Source: an uncultured Lachnospiraceae bacterium
Lineage (GTDB): Bacteria > Bacillota > Clostridia > Lachnospirales > Lachnospiraceae
DNA length: 27,614 nucleotides
NCBI GenBank assembly: GCA_934338765.1
Contig: CAKRHL010000010.1
Coordinates: forward strand, 1 to 27,614
Direction: 5' to 3'
Part shown: positions 1 to 9,400 of the stretch, piece by piece
Position numbering within the stretch: position 1 is the stretch's first letter
How the letters are laid out: each line of letters begins with the position of its first letter
The notes under the pieces: generated by a model
Seen by the model: the letters and a program-made list of their open reading frames with translations, nothing else
Told to the model about the DNA's origin: nothing
Database searches by the model: none
Translations under genes and position numbers: made by a program

Positions 1-735
1 CTGTTAGATCGTAAGCCAAAGGCTCTGTCCGGTGGTCAGAGACAGCGTGTTGCTATGGGTCGTGCAATCGTTCGTAATCCTAAGGTATTCCTGATGGATG
101 AGCCGCTTTCCAACCTGGATGCAAAGCTTCGTGTACAGATGCGTATAGAGATTTCCAAGCTTCATCAGAGACTTGAGTCTACAATCATCTATGTAACTCA
201 TGATCAGACAGAGGCTCTTACACTTGGTACCCGTATCGTAGTTATGAAGGATGGTGTTATGCAGCAGGTTGCTACACCAATCGATCTTTATACAAAGCCA
301 TGTAACCTGTTCGTAGCTGGTTTCATCGGTTCTCCACAGATGAACTTCATCGATTGTAAGGTTGTCAGAGACGAAGAGGGCATCAAGCTTGCATTCGGTT
401 CTTATGCAGTGAAGCTTCCGGAGAGCAAGGCAGAGAAGCTTGTTGAGGGTGGATACATAGATAAAGAAGTTATCATGGGTATTCGTCCGGAGGATATCAA
501 GGATGAGGAGATCTTCATCAATGCAGGCAGCAGCAACGTACTTGACGCAACTGTTCGTGTATACGAGATGCTCGGTGCCGAAGTATTCCTTTACTTCTCA
601 GTTGAGGGACATGATATCACTGTTCGTGTTAACCCACGTACAACTGCACGTCCTGGCGATACTATCAAGATCGCTCTTGATACCAGCAAGATCCATATCT
701 TTGATAAGGATACAGAGACAACGATCACAAACTAG
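1..735 (+). CDS. Sugar ABC transporter ATPase, MsmK/UgpC/MalK type (5' end outside window)
   Basis: This is the C-terminal 244 residues of the cytoplasmic ATPase of a carbohydrate ABC importer; the start and Walker A lie before the window. Visible in order are the ABC signature LSGGQRQRVAMGRAI, Walker B with D-loop (VFLMDEPLSNLDAKLR), the H-loop (IIYVTHDQTEAL), and then a C-terminal TOBE/OB-fold region of about 130 residues typical of the MalK/UgpC/MsmK group. That group is usually about 370 residues, so roughly one third is missing. In Firmicutes such ATPases often stand alone and energise several sugar importers, so the substrate cannot be read from this fragment. The gene ends with TAG and is followed by a strong terminator. 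The family is near certain; the exact subtype is inferred. Confidence 0.93.
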   Translation: MLDRKPKALSGGQRQRVAMGRAIVRNPKVFLMDEPLSNLDAKLRVQMRIEISKLHQRLESTIIYVTHDQTEALTLGTRIVVMKDGVMQQVATPIDLYTKPCNLFVAGFIGSPQMNFIDCKVVRDEEGIKLAFGSYAVKLPESKAEKLVEGGYIDKEVIMGIRPEDIKDEEIFINAGSSNVLDATVRVYEMLGAEVFLYFSVEGHDITVRVNPRTTARPGDTIKIALDTSKIHIFDKDTETTITN

Positions 736-806
736 TCTGAAAGACGAAAAAGGCAGAGTCGATCAGGTGATTGACGTGTCGGAGTGGTTATATAATTGTA
801 AAAATG

Positions 807-841
807 GAGGGCTGTCCATAGGGACGGCCCTCTTTACATTT
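807..841 (+). terminator. Rho-independent terminator after the ABC ATPase gene
   Basis: An 11-bp stem (807-817 with 822-832, one G-T wobble) is closed by a 4-nt loop and followed by a T-rich tail (TTTACATTT). It separates the ABC ATPase gene from the CdaR-like regulator gene. Confidence 0.9.
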
Positions 842-881
842 GTGCAAAATGATGATAAAATGTATTCGGTGATGTCTACGT

Positions 882-910
882 ATTAGAAGAAATAACAATA
901 AATTTATAAT
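882..910 (+). promoter_or_regulatory. Candidate sigma-A promoter of the CdaR-like regulator gene
   Basis: A perfect -10 hexamer TATAAT (905-910) lies 17 nt after a weak -35 match ATTAGA (882-887). It would start transcription near 917, about 28 nt before the chosen start codon and after the upstream terminator. The -35 matches consensus at only 3 of 6 positions. Confidence 0.5.
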
Positions 911-944
911 AAAGCAACAGATAAGACAAATGTGGAGGGGTTGT

Positions 945-2033
945 ATGATTTCAAATCAGGTATTGCAGACAACGATCGACGGGTTAAAAAATATTACCCG
1001 TATTGATATCTGTGTTATGGACACAGAGGGAAAAGCGTTGGCTACAACGATCAACAATGTGGAAGAGTATGAAGAAGCGGTAATGGGGTTTGTGGATTCG
1101 CCGGCAGACAGTCAGGTGCTGCAGGGGTATCAGTTTTTTAAGGTATTTGATGAGCATCAGTTAGAATATGTGATCCTTGCCAAGGGCGACAGCGATGATG
1201 TATATATGGTCGGAAAGCTGGCAGCTTTTCAGATCCAGAATCTGCTGGTGGCATATAAGGAGCGTTATGACAAGGACAACTTTATCAAGAACCTGTTGTT
1301 AGACAATCTGCTTCTGGTGGATATTTATAACCGGGCCAAAAAGCTTCACATTGATACCACAGCGCGTCGTCTGGTATTCCTGATCGAGACCAAGAATGAA
1401 AAGGATACAGGGGCCCTTGAGATCGTAAAGGGATTATTTGCAAGCAAGACAAAGGATTTTATTACGCAGGTAGATGAGAAAAATATTATTTTGGTTAAGG
1501 AAGTAAAACCAAATGAAACATATGAGGATATGGATAAGACGGCAAAGGTGATCCTGGATATGCTCAACACGGAGGCAATGACATCGGTTCATGTATCCTA
1601 TGGAACCATGGTCAATGAGATCAAGGATGTATCCCGTTCGTATAAAGAGGCCAAGATGGCGTTGGATGTAGGAAAAATTTTCTACAGTGATAGAAATGTA
1701 GTGGCATACAGCAGCCTGGGAATCGGCCGTCTGATCTATCAGCTCCCAATGCCTTTGTGCAAGATGTTTATCAAGGAGATCTTTGGTGATAAATCTCCGG
1801 ATGAGTTTGATGAGGAGACAATTGCTACGATCAATAAGTTCTTTGAAAATAGTCTGAACGTATCAGAGACATCCAGACAGCTTTATATTCACCGTAATAC
1901 GCTGGTATATCGTCTGGATAAACTGCAGAAAAGCACCAATCTGGATCTGAGGGTATTTGAGGATGCGATCACATTTAAGATTGCGTTGATGGTAGTCAAG
2001 TACATGAAGTATATGGAAACCTTTGAATATTAA
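945..2033 (+). CDS. CdaR/PucR-family transcriptional regulator
   Basis: A 362-residue cytoplasmic regulator. The N-terminal ~110 residues resemble the sensor region of sugar-diacid/CdaR-type regulators, the middle (about 130-260) the GGDEF-like CdaR segment, and the C-terminal ~60 residues a PucR-type helix-turn-helix with the hallmark NVSETSRQLYIHRNTLVYRL. The start at 945 is chosen because GGAGG (934-938) sits 6 nt upstream; an in-frame ATG at 930 has no such site. The gene is monocistronic between two terminators. Its position just after a sugar-ABC ATPase gene suggests control of carbohydrate uptake, but no ligand can be deduced. Confidence 0.85.
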   Translation: MISNQVLQTTIDGLKNITRIDICVMDTEGKALATTINNVEEYEEAVMGFVDSPADSQVLQGYQFFKVFDEHQLEYVILAKGDSDDVYMVGKLAAFQIQNLLVAYKERYDKDNFIKNLLLDNLLLVDIYNRAKKLHIDTTARRLVFLIETKNEKDTGALEIVKGLFASKTKDFITQVDEKNIILVKEVKPNETYEDMDKTAKVILDMLNTEAMTSVHVSYGTMVNEIKDVSRSYKEAKMALDVGKIFYSDRNVVAYSSLGIGRLIYQLPMPLCKMFIKEIFGDKSPDEFDEETIATINKFFENSLNVSETSRQLYIHRNTLVYRLDKLQKSTNLDLRVFEDAITFKIALMVVKYMKYMETFEY

Positions 2034-2048
2034 TTCAAATAAAACGTG

Positions 2049-2071
2049 AAAGCCCCAGAAATGGGGCTTTT
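2049..2071 (+). terminator. Rho-independent terminator after the CdaR-like gene
   Basis: AAAGCCCC (2049-2056), a 6-nt loop, and GGGGCTTTT (2063-2071) form a compact GC-rich hairpin ending in T residues, 15 bp after the stop codon. Confidence 0.9.
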
Positions 2072-2169
2072 GTACGATATGCCCGGTGGTGGCTGCAATT
2101 TGAATGGAAATGAGGATGGAAATGACAGGAATAAAAACCTTTGGAAATAATAGTGAAGGGATGGAGACC

Positions 2170-2853
2170 ATGATCCGTATGCAGAATGTAAATCTTGTAT
2201 ATCCTACAGGAACAGCTGCATTGAAGGATTGCTCGCTGGAGATTGCAAAAGGAGAATTTGTATTTATTGTGGGAAGCAGTGGATCCGGTAAGTCTACCCT
2301 GATCAAGACACTTCTGGGGGAGCTGGCGATCAGCTCCGGCAGGATCGAGGTGGCGGGAAAGAACCTGGCCAATATGAAGCGCAGGGAGCTGCCGTATTTC
2401 CGGCGGAGACTGGGCGTTGTTTTTCAGGAGTTTCGTCTGCTGGATGAGATGAATGTATTTGAAAATGTGGCACTGGCGCAGAGAGTTGTGGGGGTGTCCA
2501 GCCGGGAAAAACGCCGGAAAAATTCTCTGGCTATGCTGGAGATGGTTGGCCTTGCCAAGAAGCTCAAGGCATATCCCAATGAGCTTTCCGGAGGAGAACA
2601 GCAGAGAGTGGCCATTGCCAGGGCAATGGTAAACCGGCCGGCGATCCTGTTAGCAGATGAGCCTACCGGTAATCTGGATCCGGAAAACTCATGGGAGATC
2701 ATGAAGCTTTTGCAGGATGTGCACGAGTTGGGAACGACGGTACTGGTTGTGAGCCATAACGAGGACATCGTAAATAAGATGCAGAAGCGTGTGATCACAT
2801 TGCACAAGGGACAGATTACAAGCGATGCGAGACAGGGGGGATATTTACAGTGA
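2170..2853 (+). CDS. ftsE: Cell division ATP-binding protein FtsE
   Basis: The ATPase half of the FtsEX ABC-type complex, which does not transport but uses ATP to switch on a peptidoglycan hydrolase at the division or growth site. Visible motifs are Walker A GSSGSGKST (Lys41), signature LSGGEQQRVAIARA, Walker B AILLADEPTGNLD and the H-loop LVVSHNEDI. The reading frame is open back to an ATG at 2104. The start at 2170 gives 227 residues, matching the usual FtsE length and the typical MIRMQNV opening, with AAGGG 9 nt upstream. The gene overlaps ftsX in a GTGA junction, so the two are translationally coupled. Confidence 0.92.
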   Translation: MIRMQNVNLVYPTGTAALKDCSLEIAKGEFVFIVGSSGSGKSTLIKTLLGELAISSGRIEVAGKNLANMKRRELPYFRRRLGVVFQEFRLLDEMNVFENVALAQRVVGVSSREKRRKNSLAMLEMVGLAKKLKAYPNELSGGEQQRVAIARAMVNRPAILLADEPTGNLDPENSWEIMKLLQDVHELGTTVLVVSHNEDIVNKMQKRVITLHKGQITSDARQGGYLQ

Positions 2854-3752
2854 GTACATTATGGTATGGTCTCAAACAGGGACTTAAAAGTATTATCCAG
2901 AACAAGATATTTTCTCTGGCAGCTATTGGCACTATTACGGCATGTCTGTTCCTGCTGGGAGTGTTTTATTCATTATTTACCAACTTCCAACATATGGTGT
3001 ATAACGCAGAAAGCACAGTAGGTATTATTGTATTTTTTGATGAAAATGCAACCGATGCGCAGATCAGCAGTATTGGAGAGCAGATTAAGGCACGTAAAGA
3101 GGTAGAGCGTGTGGATTATGTATCGGCAGAGGAAGCATGGAAGAGATTTCAGTCAGAAATACTGGAGGATCAGAAGGAGCTGGTCAATGTATTTGGAAAT
3201 GATAATCCGCTGGCCCATTCGGCATCCTATGAGGTGTACCTGAAGGATGTGACAAAACAGACGGAGACCGTTTCGTTTATTCAGAGTTTAAGCGGTGTCA
3301 GAAAGGTAAACAGTGCGCAGGATGCAGCAACAGGCTTTGGCAGTTTTAATATGCTGATCGGCTATGTATCTATCTCCATTATCGTGCTGCTGATCCTGGT
3401 ATCGGTATTTTTGATCTACTCTGCGGTAGATATGGGTATTAATGTACGTAAAGATGAGATTGCGATCATGAAGCTGATCGGGGCCACGGATCTTTTTGTG
3501 CGTCTGCCGTTTATTGTGGAGGGCATAGCCATGGGGATCGTTGGAGCGGCGATACCGTTAGTGATCCTGCGGATCATGTATGAAAGTGTGGTTTCCTTTA
3601 TTATGGCACATTTTTCTGCGCTTTCCGGTTGGCTTGCATTTGTGAGCACGGCAAAGGTATTTAGCGTGCTGCTGCCGCTTTGTATGGGGATCGGTATTGG
3701 CATTGGTGTGCTGGGAAGTACCATGTCTGTCCGGAAACATCTTCAGGTATAA
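2850..3752 (+). CDS. ftsX: Cell division permease FtsX
   Basis: The membrane half of FtsEX, 300 residues. One N-terminal membrane segment (about 21-42) is followed by an extracytoplasmic loop of about 120 residues, then three C-terminal membrane segments (about 170-195, 220-245, 270-290), the standard FtsX topology. The cytoplasmic stretch between the second and third segments has the family-typical KDEIAIMKLIGATDLFVRLPF. The GTG start overlaps the ftsE stop, with a run of G residues (2835-2840) 9 nt upstream as ribosome site. The extracytoplasmic loop is the known contact for coiled-coil activator or hydrolase proteins, and such a protein is encoded immediately downstream. Confidence 0.93.
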   Translation: MSTLWYGLKQGLKSIIQNKIFSLAAIGTITACLFLLGVFYSLFTNFQHMVYNAESTVGIIVFFDENATDAQISSIGEQIKARKEVERVDYVSAEEAWKRFQSEILEDQKELVNVFGNDNPLAHSASYEVYLKDVTKQTETVSFIQSLSGVRKVNSAQDAATGFGSFNMLIGYVSISIIVLLILVSVFLIYSAVDMGINVRKDEIAIMKLIGATDLFVRLPFIVEGIAMGIVGAAIPLVILRIMYESVVSFIMAHFSALSGWLAFVSTAKVFSVLLPLCMGIGIGIGVLGSTMSVRKHLQV

Positions 3753-3817
3753 GAGAGTACCGGGAGTGGGAGAGGCAATGCAGCAGGAGATTCGCACAGG
3801 AAATGGAGTGAGACGGG

Positions 3818-5110
3818 ATGAGACGCAGATGGAAAGTGGCTGCCGGTGTGTGGCTGGCGGGAGCAGTGATCACAGGGGCTGCGGGATTTGTAAAAACAGA
3901 TATGCCGGGCTTAAAGATCATGGATAAGGTATATGCAGCACCCCAGCAGAGCAGCGAAGCATCTTCTGATACAGAGAGTTCGTCGGCTGACAGCAGCTAT
4001 CAGGGACAATTAGATCAGGCGGAAAAGAAAAAGCAGGAGATGGAAGAGGAGCAGAAGGCTCTGGAAAAGAAGCTGGATAATATACAGCAGTTTACAGAGG
4101 ATGTCAGTAAGTATGTCAGATCCCTTGACATGCAGATGACAAATCTGCTGGATAATATTGACAGCAATAAAGAAGAGATGAAGGCCGTCAAGGAAGAGAT
4201 TCGGGAGGTCGATCAGGAGTATGAAAAGGCGCAGAGTCTGCAGCAGGAGCAGTACGATGGCATGAAAGCTCATATTAAATATATGTATGAAAATTCCGAC
4301 AGCAATTATCTGGTGTATTTGATGAAATCCCGCAGCCTTGCGGAGTTTCTGAGCAGGGAAGAATATGTTGAGAAGGTTACAGACTACGATAAGGTACTGT
4401 TAAACAGATACCAGCAGGTATTGGATGAGGTGGCTCTGGCGCAGAAAAAAGCGGAAGAGAAGCAGAAAGAAGTCACGGCGACCAAGATCACTCTGAAATA
4501 CGAAAAGGAAAAGCTGGAACAGATATCAGAGGAAAAGACACGTCAGATCAAGGTGTATCAGGGACTTATCAGTGATAATAAACAGGATGTGGCAAGCTAT
4601 GCGCTGCAGATCGCACAGCAGGAGAAAGAGATCGAGGATCTTCTCCAGCAGAACAGAACCAGCATTGCCGAGCAGGAGAAAAACGGTGATACGGTTCAGA
4701 TCGTGCCGACAACAGGAGAATATGCATGGCCGCTTCCGGTATCCGGCAGGATCACATCCACATTTGGATATCGTAAAGCACCTACGGCGGGGGCCAGCAG
4801 TTACCATAAGGGTGTTGATATCGCTGTCAATACAGGAACCAATGTACTTGCATGCAAGGAGGGAAAAGTCGTTACTGCGGCGTATTCAGCTTCTGCGGGC
4901 AATTATGTTGCGATATATCATGGCGGGGGCATTTATTCTTATTATATGCATTGCTCCCAGTTGAAAACATCTGTGGGAAAGCATGTGGAGAAGGGGCAGG
5001 TGATCGCACGGTCAGGTTCCACCGGCATATCAACGGGTCCCCATCTGCATTTTGCTATGTATAAGGCGGGAAATTACGTCAATCCAATGTATTATGTAAA
5101 ACAGCCGTGA
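3818..5110 (+). CDS. Secreted coiled-coil M23 murein hydrolase (EnvC/CwlO-like position)
   Basis: A 430-residue exported protein. The N-terminus (MRRRWK followed by a hydrophobic stretch to about residue 25, with AA near 41) is signal-like. Residues about 50-285 are heptad-rich, Glu/Lys/Gln-rich coiled coil. Residues about 298-430 form an M23/LytM metallopeptidase domain with the zinc ligands intact: His330 and Asp334 in HKGVD, and His411 in HLHF, with His409 as the neighbouring active-site histidine. GGAG at 3805-3808 supports the start. Its place 65 bp after ftsX, plus this architecture, suggests it is the wall-cutting partner gated by FtsEX, analogous to EnvC or to PcsB/CwlO. Unlike EnvC its catalytic residues are present, so it may cleave peptide bridges itself. 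Confidence 0.88.
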   Translation: MRRRWKVAAGVWLAGAVITGAAGFVKTDMPGLKIMDKVYAAPQQSSEASSDTESSSADSSYQGQLDQAEKKKQEMEEEQKALEKKLDNIQQFTEDVSKYVRSLDMQMTNLLDNIDSNKEEMKAVKEEIREVDQEYEKAQSLQQEQYDGMKAHIKYMYENSDSNYLVYLMKSRSLAEFLSREEYVEKVTDYDKVLLNRYQQVLDEVALAQKKAEEKQKEVTATKITLKYEKEKLEQISEEKTRQIKVYQGLISDNKQDVASYALQIAQQEKEIEDLLQQNRTSIAEQEKNGDTVQIVPTTGEYAWPLPVSGRITSTFGYRKAPTAGASSYHKGVDIAVNTGTNVLACKEGKVVTAAYSASAGNYVAIYHGGGIYSYYMHCSQLKTSVGKHVEKGQVIARSGSTGISTGPHLHFAMYKAGNYVNPMYYVKQP

Positions 5111-5122
5111 GGCAGTCAGAAG

Positions 5123-5157
5123 ATACCTGCAGCAGGAAAGAGGGCTGCAGGTATTTT
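5123..5157 (+). terminator. Hairpin terminator after the M23 hydrolase gene
   Basis: A perfect 11-bp inverted repeat (5123-5133 with 5144-5154) has a 10-nt loop and a short TTTT tail. It lies between the M23 hydrolase gene and the S41 protease gene, so it may only partly separate them. Confidence 0.75.
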
Positions 5158-5211
5158 AAATAAGGGGAAGTCATAACATATCGAATATCAGTATAAGAAA
5201 GGTGTGATCAT

Positions 5212-6420
5212 ATGAAAGACAAAAAATTCTGGCAGGGCTTTCTGGGAGGGGCTTTGTGTACGCTTGCCGGTATACTTTTGGGATGTGTGATCCTGACGGC
5301 AAACGGAAAGCTTGACCTGAGAATGGCTCTGCAGTGGAATTCAGAAGGAATCCTGAATAGCACCCTGCAGCATAAGATGTCGGAGATCCAGGCGTATGTG
5401 GATCAGTTTTTTCTGGACGATATCGATCAGGAAAAAATGCAGGATGCCGTCTGCAAAGGGATGGTAAATGGTCTGGGGGATACCTATGCGGCATATTATA
5501 ATGAAGATGAATATCAGGACATGAAGGAAAAAACCTCCGGTAACTATTGCGGTATCGGTGCGGTTGTGAGCCAGAGCGCAACGGATGGCTCCATCAGTAT
5601 TGTACAGACCATCAAGGGTGGGCCGGCACAAAAGGAAGGTCTGAAATCCGGAGATATTATCAGTGAAGTGGATGGGGGATCAACCCAGGGGATGGACCTT
5701 ACCGCTCTTATCAGCAAGACAAAGGGGGAGGCAGGAACAAAGGTAGAGATAACCGTTTTGAGGCAGGGTCATCAGAAGAAATTTACCATCACCAGAAAGG
5801 AGATTCATTCCCAGACTGTCGCCTCCAAAATGCTGGACAATGGGATTGGATACATTGCGGTCAGCTCCTTTGAAGAGGTGACGAAAAAGCAGTTTCGGGA
5901 TGCACTGGATAAGCTGGAAAAGAAGGGACAAAAGTCTCTGATCATTGATCTGCGGGACAACGGTGGCGGTCTGCTGAGTACAGCGGTAGATATGCTGGAC
6001 CGGCTTCTGCCGAAGGGTATCGTGGTTTATACGAAGGACAAAAACGGGGAGAAGGAGGTATATAGATCCACGGACAAGGAAAGCTTTGATAAGCCGGTGG
6101 CGATCCTGGTCAATGAAAACTCCGCAAGTGCATCGGAGGTATTTTCCGGGGCAATGCAGGATTATAATAAGGCGGTGCTGCTGGGTACTACGACATTTGG
6201 CAAAGGGATCGTGCAGACAGTCTTTGATCTGCCGGACGGTACGGCTCTCAAGCTGACGACGGCAAAATACTATACACCGAAGGGCAGAAACATCCATGGA
6301 ACGGGGCTGGAGCCGGATATTCCCGTTATGCCGGATGATACAAAATATACACTGGAAAAAAGCGGTCTGATTATAGATAATCAGCTTCAAAGAGCAGTTG
6401 AATATTTGAAGAATAAATGA
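5212..6420 (+). CDS. S41 C-terminal processing peptidase with PDZ domain
   Basis: A 402-residue membrane-anchored serine protease of the CtpA/CtpB family. A single N-terminal hydrophobic segment (about 10-32) anchors it outside the membrane. A helical linker is followed by a PDZ domain (about 105-200) and the S41 catalytic domain. The catalytic pair is visible: Ser306 in ENSASASEVF and Lys331 in TTFGKGIVQ, 25 residues apart as in characterised CTPs. A GAAAGG site lies upstream of the ATG at 5212. In many Firmicutes a CTP gene follows ftsEX and an M23 hydrolase gene; a role in processing or degrading the wall hydrolase is plausible but inferred from position. Confidence 0.93.
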   Translation: MKDKKFWQGFLGGALCTLAGILLGCVILTANGKLDLRMALQWNSEGILNSTLQHKMSEIQAYVDQFFLDDIDQEKMQDAVCKGMVNGLGDTYAAYYNEDEYQDMKEKTSGNYCGIGAVVSQSATDGSISIVQTIKGGPAQKEGLKSGDIISEVDGGSTQGMDLTALISKTKGEAGTKVEITVLRQGHQKKFTITRKEIHSQTVASKMLDNGIGYIAVSSFEEVTKKQFRDALDKLEKKGQKSLIIDLRDNGGGLLSTAVDMLDRLLPKGIVVYTKDKNGEKEVYRSTDKESFDKPVAILVNENSASASEVFSGAMQDYNKAVLLGTTTFGKGIVQTVFDLPDGTALKLTTAKYYTPKGRNIHGTGLEPDIPVMPDDTKYTLEKSGLIIDNQLQRAVEYLKNK

Positions 6421-6492
6421 TACCATTAAGCTATAAAGGAAAGGGGAAACTTTTCCGATATAAAATACACAAATTATAGGAGGGATAAATTC

Positions 6493-9400
6493 ATGAACCG
6501 AAAAAGAATGAGAAAACGCAGCATATCATGGTTGTTGGTTTTGTCTATGGTAATGAGTCTTTTTGGTGGAGAATTTGCAGCACCCCGGAGCGCAAAAGCA
6601 GCGTCTGGAGAGGCCACGATCACATTTGGCAAGGCAAAGATCTCCTCTGCCGGATATTATACTTATCCGGATCTGACAGTTTCTGTGCCGGATGAGAGCA
6701 AGACGATCCACAACCTGACAGTCACAGCTGACAGTGGGTACATCAGAGTTACGGGAACTACTATTCTGGATGCCCATGAGACCAGCAGCAGAAAGGTCGT
6801 TGGTAAGGGTATTCTGACGGCAGAAAGTCTGGATGAAAAGTACGGCACTGATGGTGGTGTCAGCCAGGGTAGTGGTAAGGAAGACCTTTCCACAGACAGT
6901 ACTTCTATGTATGAGTCTATTACCTTCGACTTTGACTCTGTCTACGATCTTTCCAAAGAGCTTCCTCGTGGAGCAGAGGTTAGTGTAGTTCAGGCATATC
7001 TGAGAACACTTCGTTTTACTACCGGTGAGCAGGGTAATCAGAAGGTTACGATCACAGCTACAACACTGGCATCAACAGATATGAAGACAACTGTCAATGG
7101 AAAAAATATACAGCTTCATTACTACAATGGTCATTTTTATGCATATGTTCCATTTGCAAAGGAGACATATGGCTGGGAGACAGGCTCATGGGAAAAAGCG
7201 TACAACGAGGCCAAGACAGCCAAGTTTAACGGAGTTACCGGTTATCTTGCCACACTGACATCCCGTGGTGAGGACCGTTTCCTCTTTTCTACATTCCCGG
7301 AGCATGGCAATTTTGCCAGAACAGGTTGGATCGGATGTACGAGAATCTCTCTTGCAGATGTAGAGTCCGGCAATATCGATCAGACATTACCAAAGTTTAC
7401 GGGAGATAACCCGGAGGACTTTGTATGGCGCTGGGTGAGCGGTCCTGAGGCCGGCGAGGAGTTTGGACAGCAGGTTTCTGCCTGTGGTTATGTTGATAGC
7501 TATAAAGATGGTGGTTTTGAGACTAAGGATGGTTACTTCTCCAACTGGGAAAACGGCAGCAGTAACGTAGAGCCAAATGGTGGTACTGCCATGGATGAGG
7601 GCTTTGGTTATTACGGTAAGTATGAGTATGGCCGTTGGAATGACTGGCCAAATGATGGTCCGAATGCCGGTTATTATATCGAGTTTGGCGGTATGCCGGG
7701 AGACGATGAGGCATTAAAGGATAATCTGGGAGAGGAAGTTCTGGTATCCGGTAGTGAGATTGAGGACAAGGTCGTTAATCCGAATGTAAAGGATCCAGGC
7801 ACCACAGAGACTCCGGATAAGAAGAGCTTTTCAGGTACTCCGGTTATCGCAACCAAGAATAGTGACGATGAGATTAAGGCGGGAACTATCCTGAACATAG
7901 ATGCAAGCGATGTGAAGGATGATGAAACATCCAAGACGGTAGAAGGATATACCGATTATGTTTATAAGTGGTATGTGGGAGTAGAGGACAAGACGGAGGG
8001 AACGATCCGCTGGACAGAAATTGCAAACCAGACAGGCAGCAGTCTTACTCTCACAGATGAACTGATCGATCATAAGATCAAGGTGGAGCTGGTTGGTAAG
8101 GATAATTATGAGGGCAGCATTGCAACCTCTAAGGAGTTTGATGCAACTCATACCAAAAAGAGCTTCACAGGAAGACCGTCCATCGTGCAGAAGAATGAGG
8201 ATGATGAGCTGGCGCCGGGAACCATTCTGGTGGCAGATCTGGAGGACCTTGTAAGTCCGGCAGATGCTGATATTGCAGATCAGGTGGATTATATATGGAA
8301 GTCAAAGGATGCCGACGGCAATGAGAAGATCATTGGAACAGATCCTTCCTATGTCGTTAAGAAAGAGGATCAGGGCAAGGATATTTATCTGACGGTTAAG
8401 GCCAAAGATGATTCTGATGATTATACAGGCTCTGCAACTTCAAGGGAACCGTTTACGATTCCGGCAGCAGCAACACCGACACCGGCACCATCAGGTGCAG
8501 CTACAGAGGAGCCGGCACCAAGTCCTATTCTGGGACGTCCGTCTATCGAAAATGATAAGATTGACGAGGAAAGCAATCCATTAAATGTGAAAGGCGCTGT
8601 TCTGACCGCCAACATTGACAAGATCACTCCTGTAGGAGCAAAGGATTCCCTGATCTATCAGTGGTCCTTCAGAGAGTCAGACGGAAGTTTAACTCCGATC
8701 GATGGGGCAAACGGTAAGTCATATACCCTGAGAGAAGAGGATCTGGATAAGACAATTGTTGTAAGTGTAAAGGGTAATGAGGATGAAGGATATTACGGAA
8801 CAAGAATTTCCTTCCCATATGATACAACTCGTCAGAAGGTAGCCATCACCGGAAAAGTTGGAGTAGTTAATAAGACGATCAATGAAGAAGATGGCAAACA
8901 ATACGAAGTGAAGCGTGAGGGAACGGTTCTCGAAGCAGACATTTCAGGGATCGGACCGGACGGTGCCCAGGACTCCCTGACTTATCAGTGGGGTGTATGG
9001 AATGAGGATGGCACCTTTGAGCCGATCGAGGATGCGACAGACCGCAACTATGTCCTCACCAAGGATGAGATTGATAAACAGGTTGGAGTAAAGGTTTCCG
9101 GTAGTGGACACTACAAGGGAACGATTGCTTCCGACAAGTATGATACTACCCGTACTGATTCAGATGTAACCTTTGAGGAATCTGATGAAGAGGGAAAGAC
9201 AAAGATCGTGGTATCACCGACTCTGGAAGATACCGTATATGCTATTATTGAGCTTGGCGGAGATGAGAAGCCGCTGTGGGATATTCCTACGGTCGATGAG
9301 AATGATGTAACACAGAAGCCGACCAAGATCACAGAAGATCTTTCCGGATATTACCGTCCTGCAAAGCCGGGTGGAAAGTTGATCTTTACGGTAGACAAGA

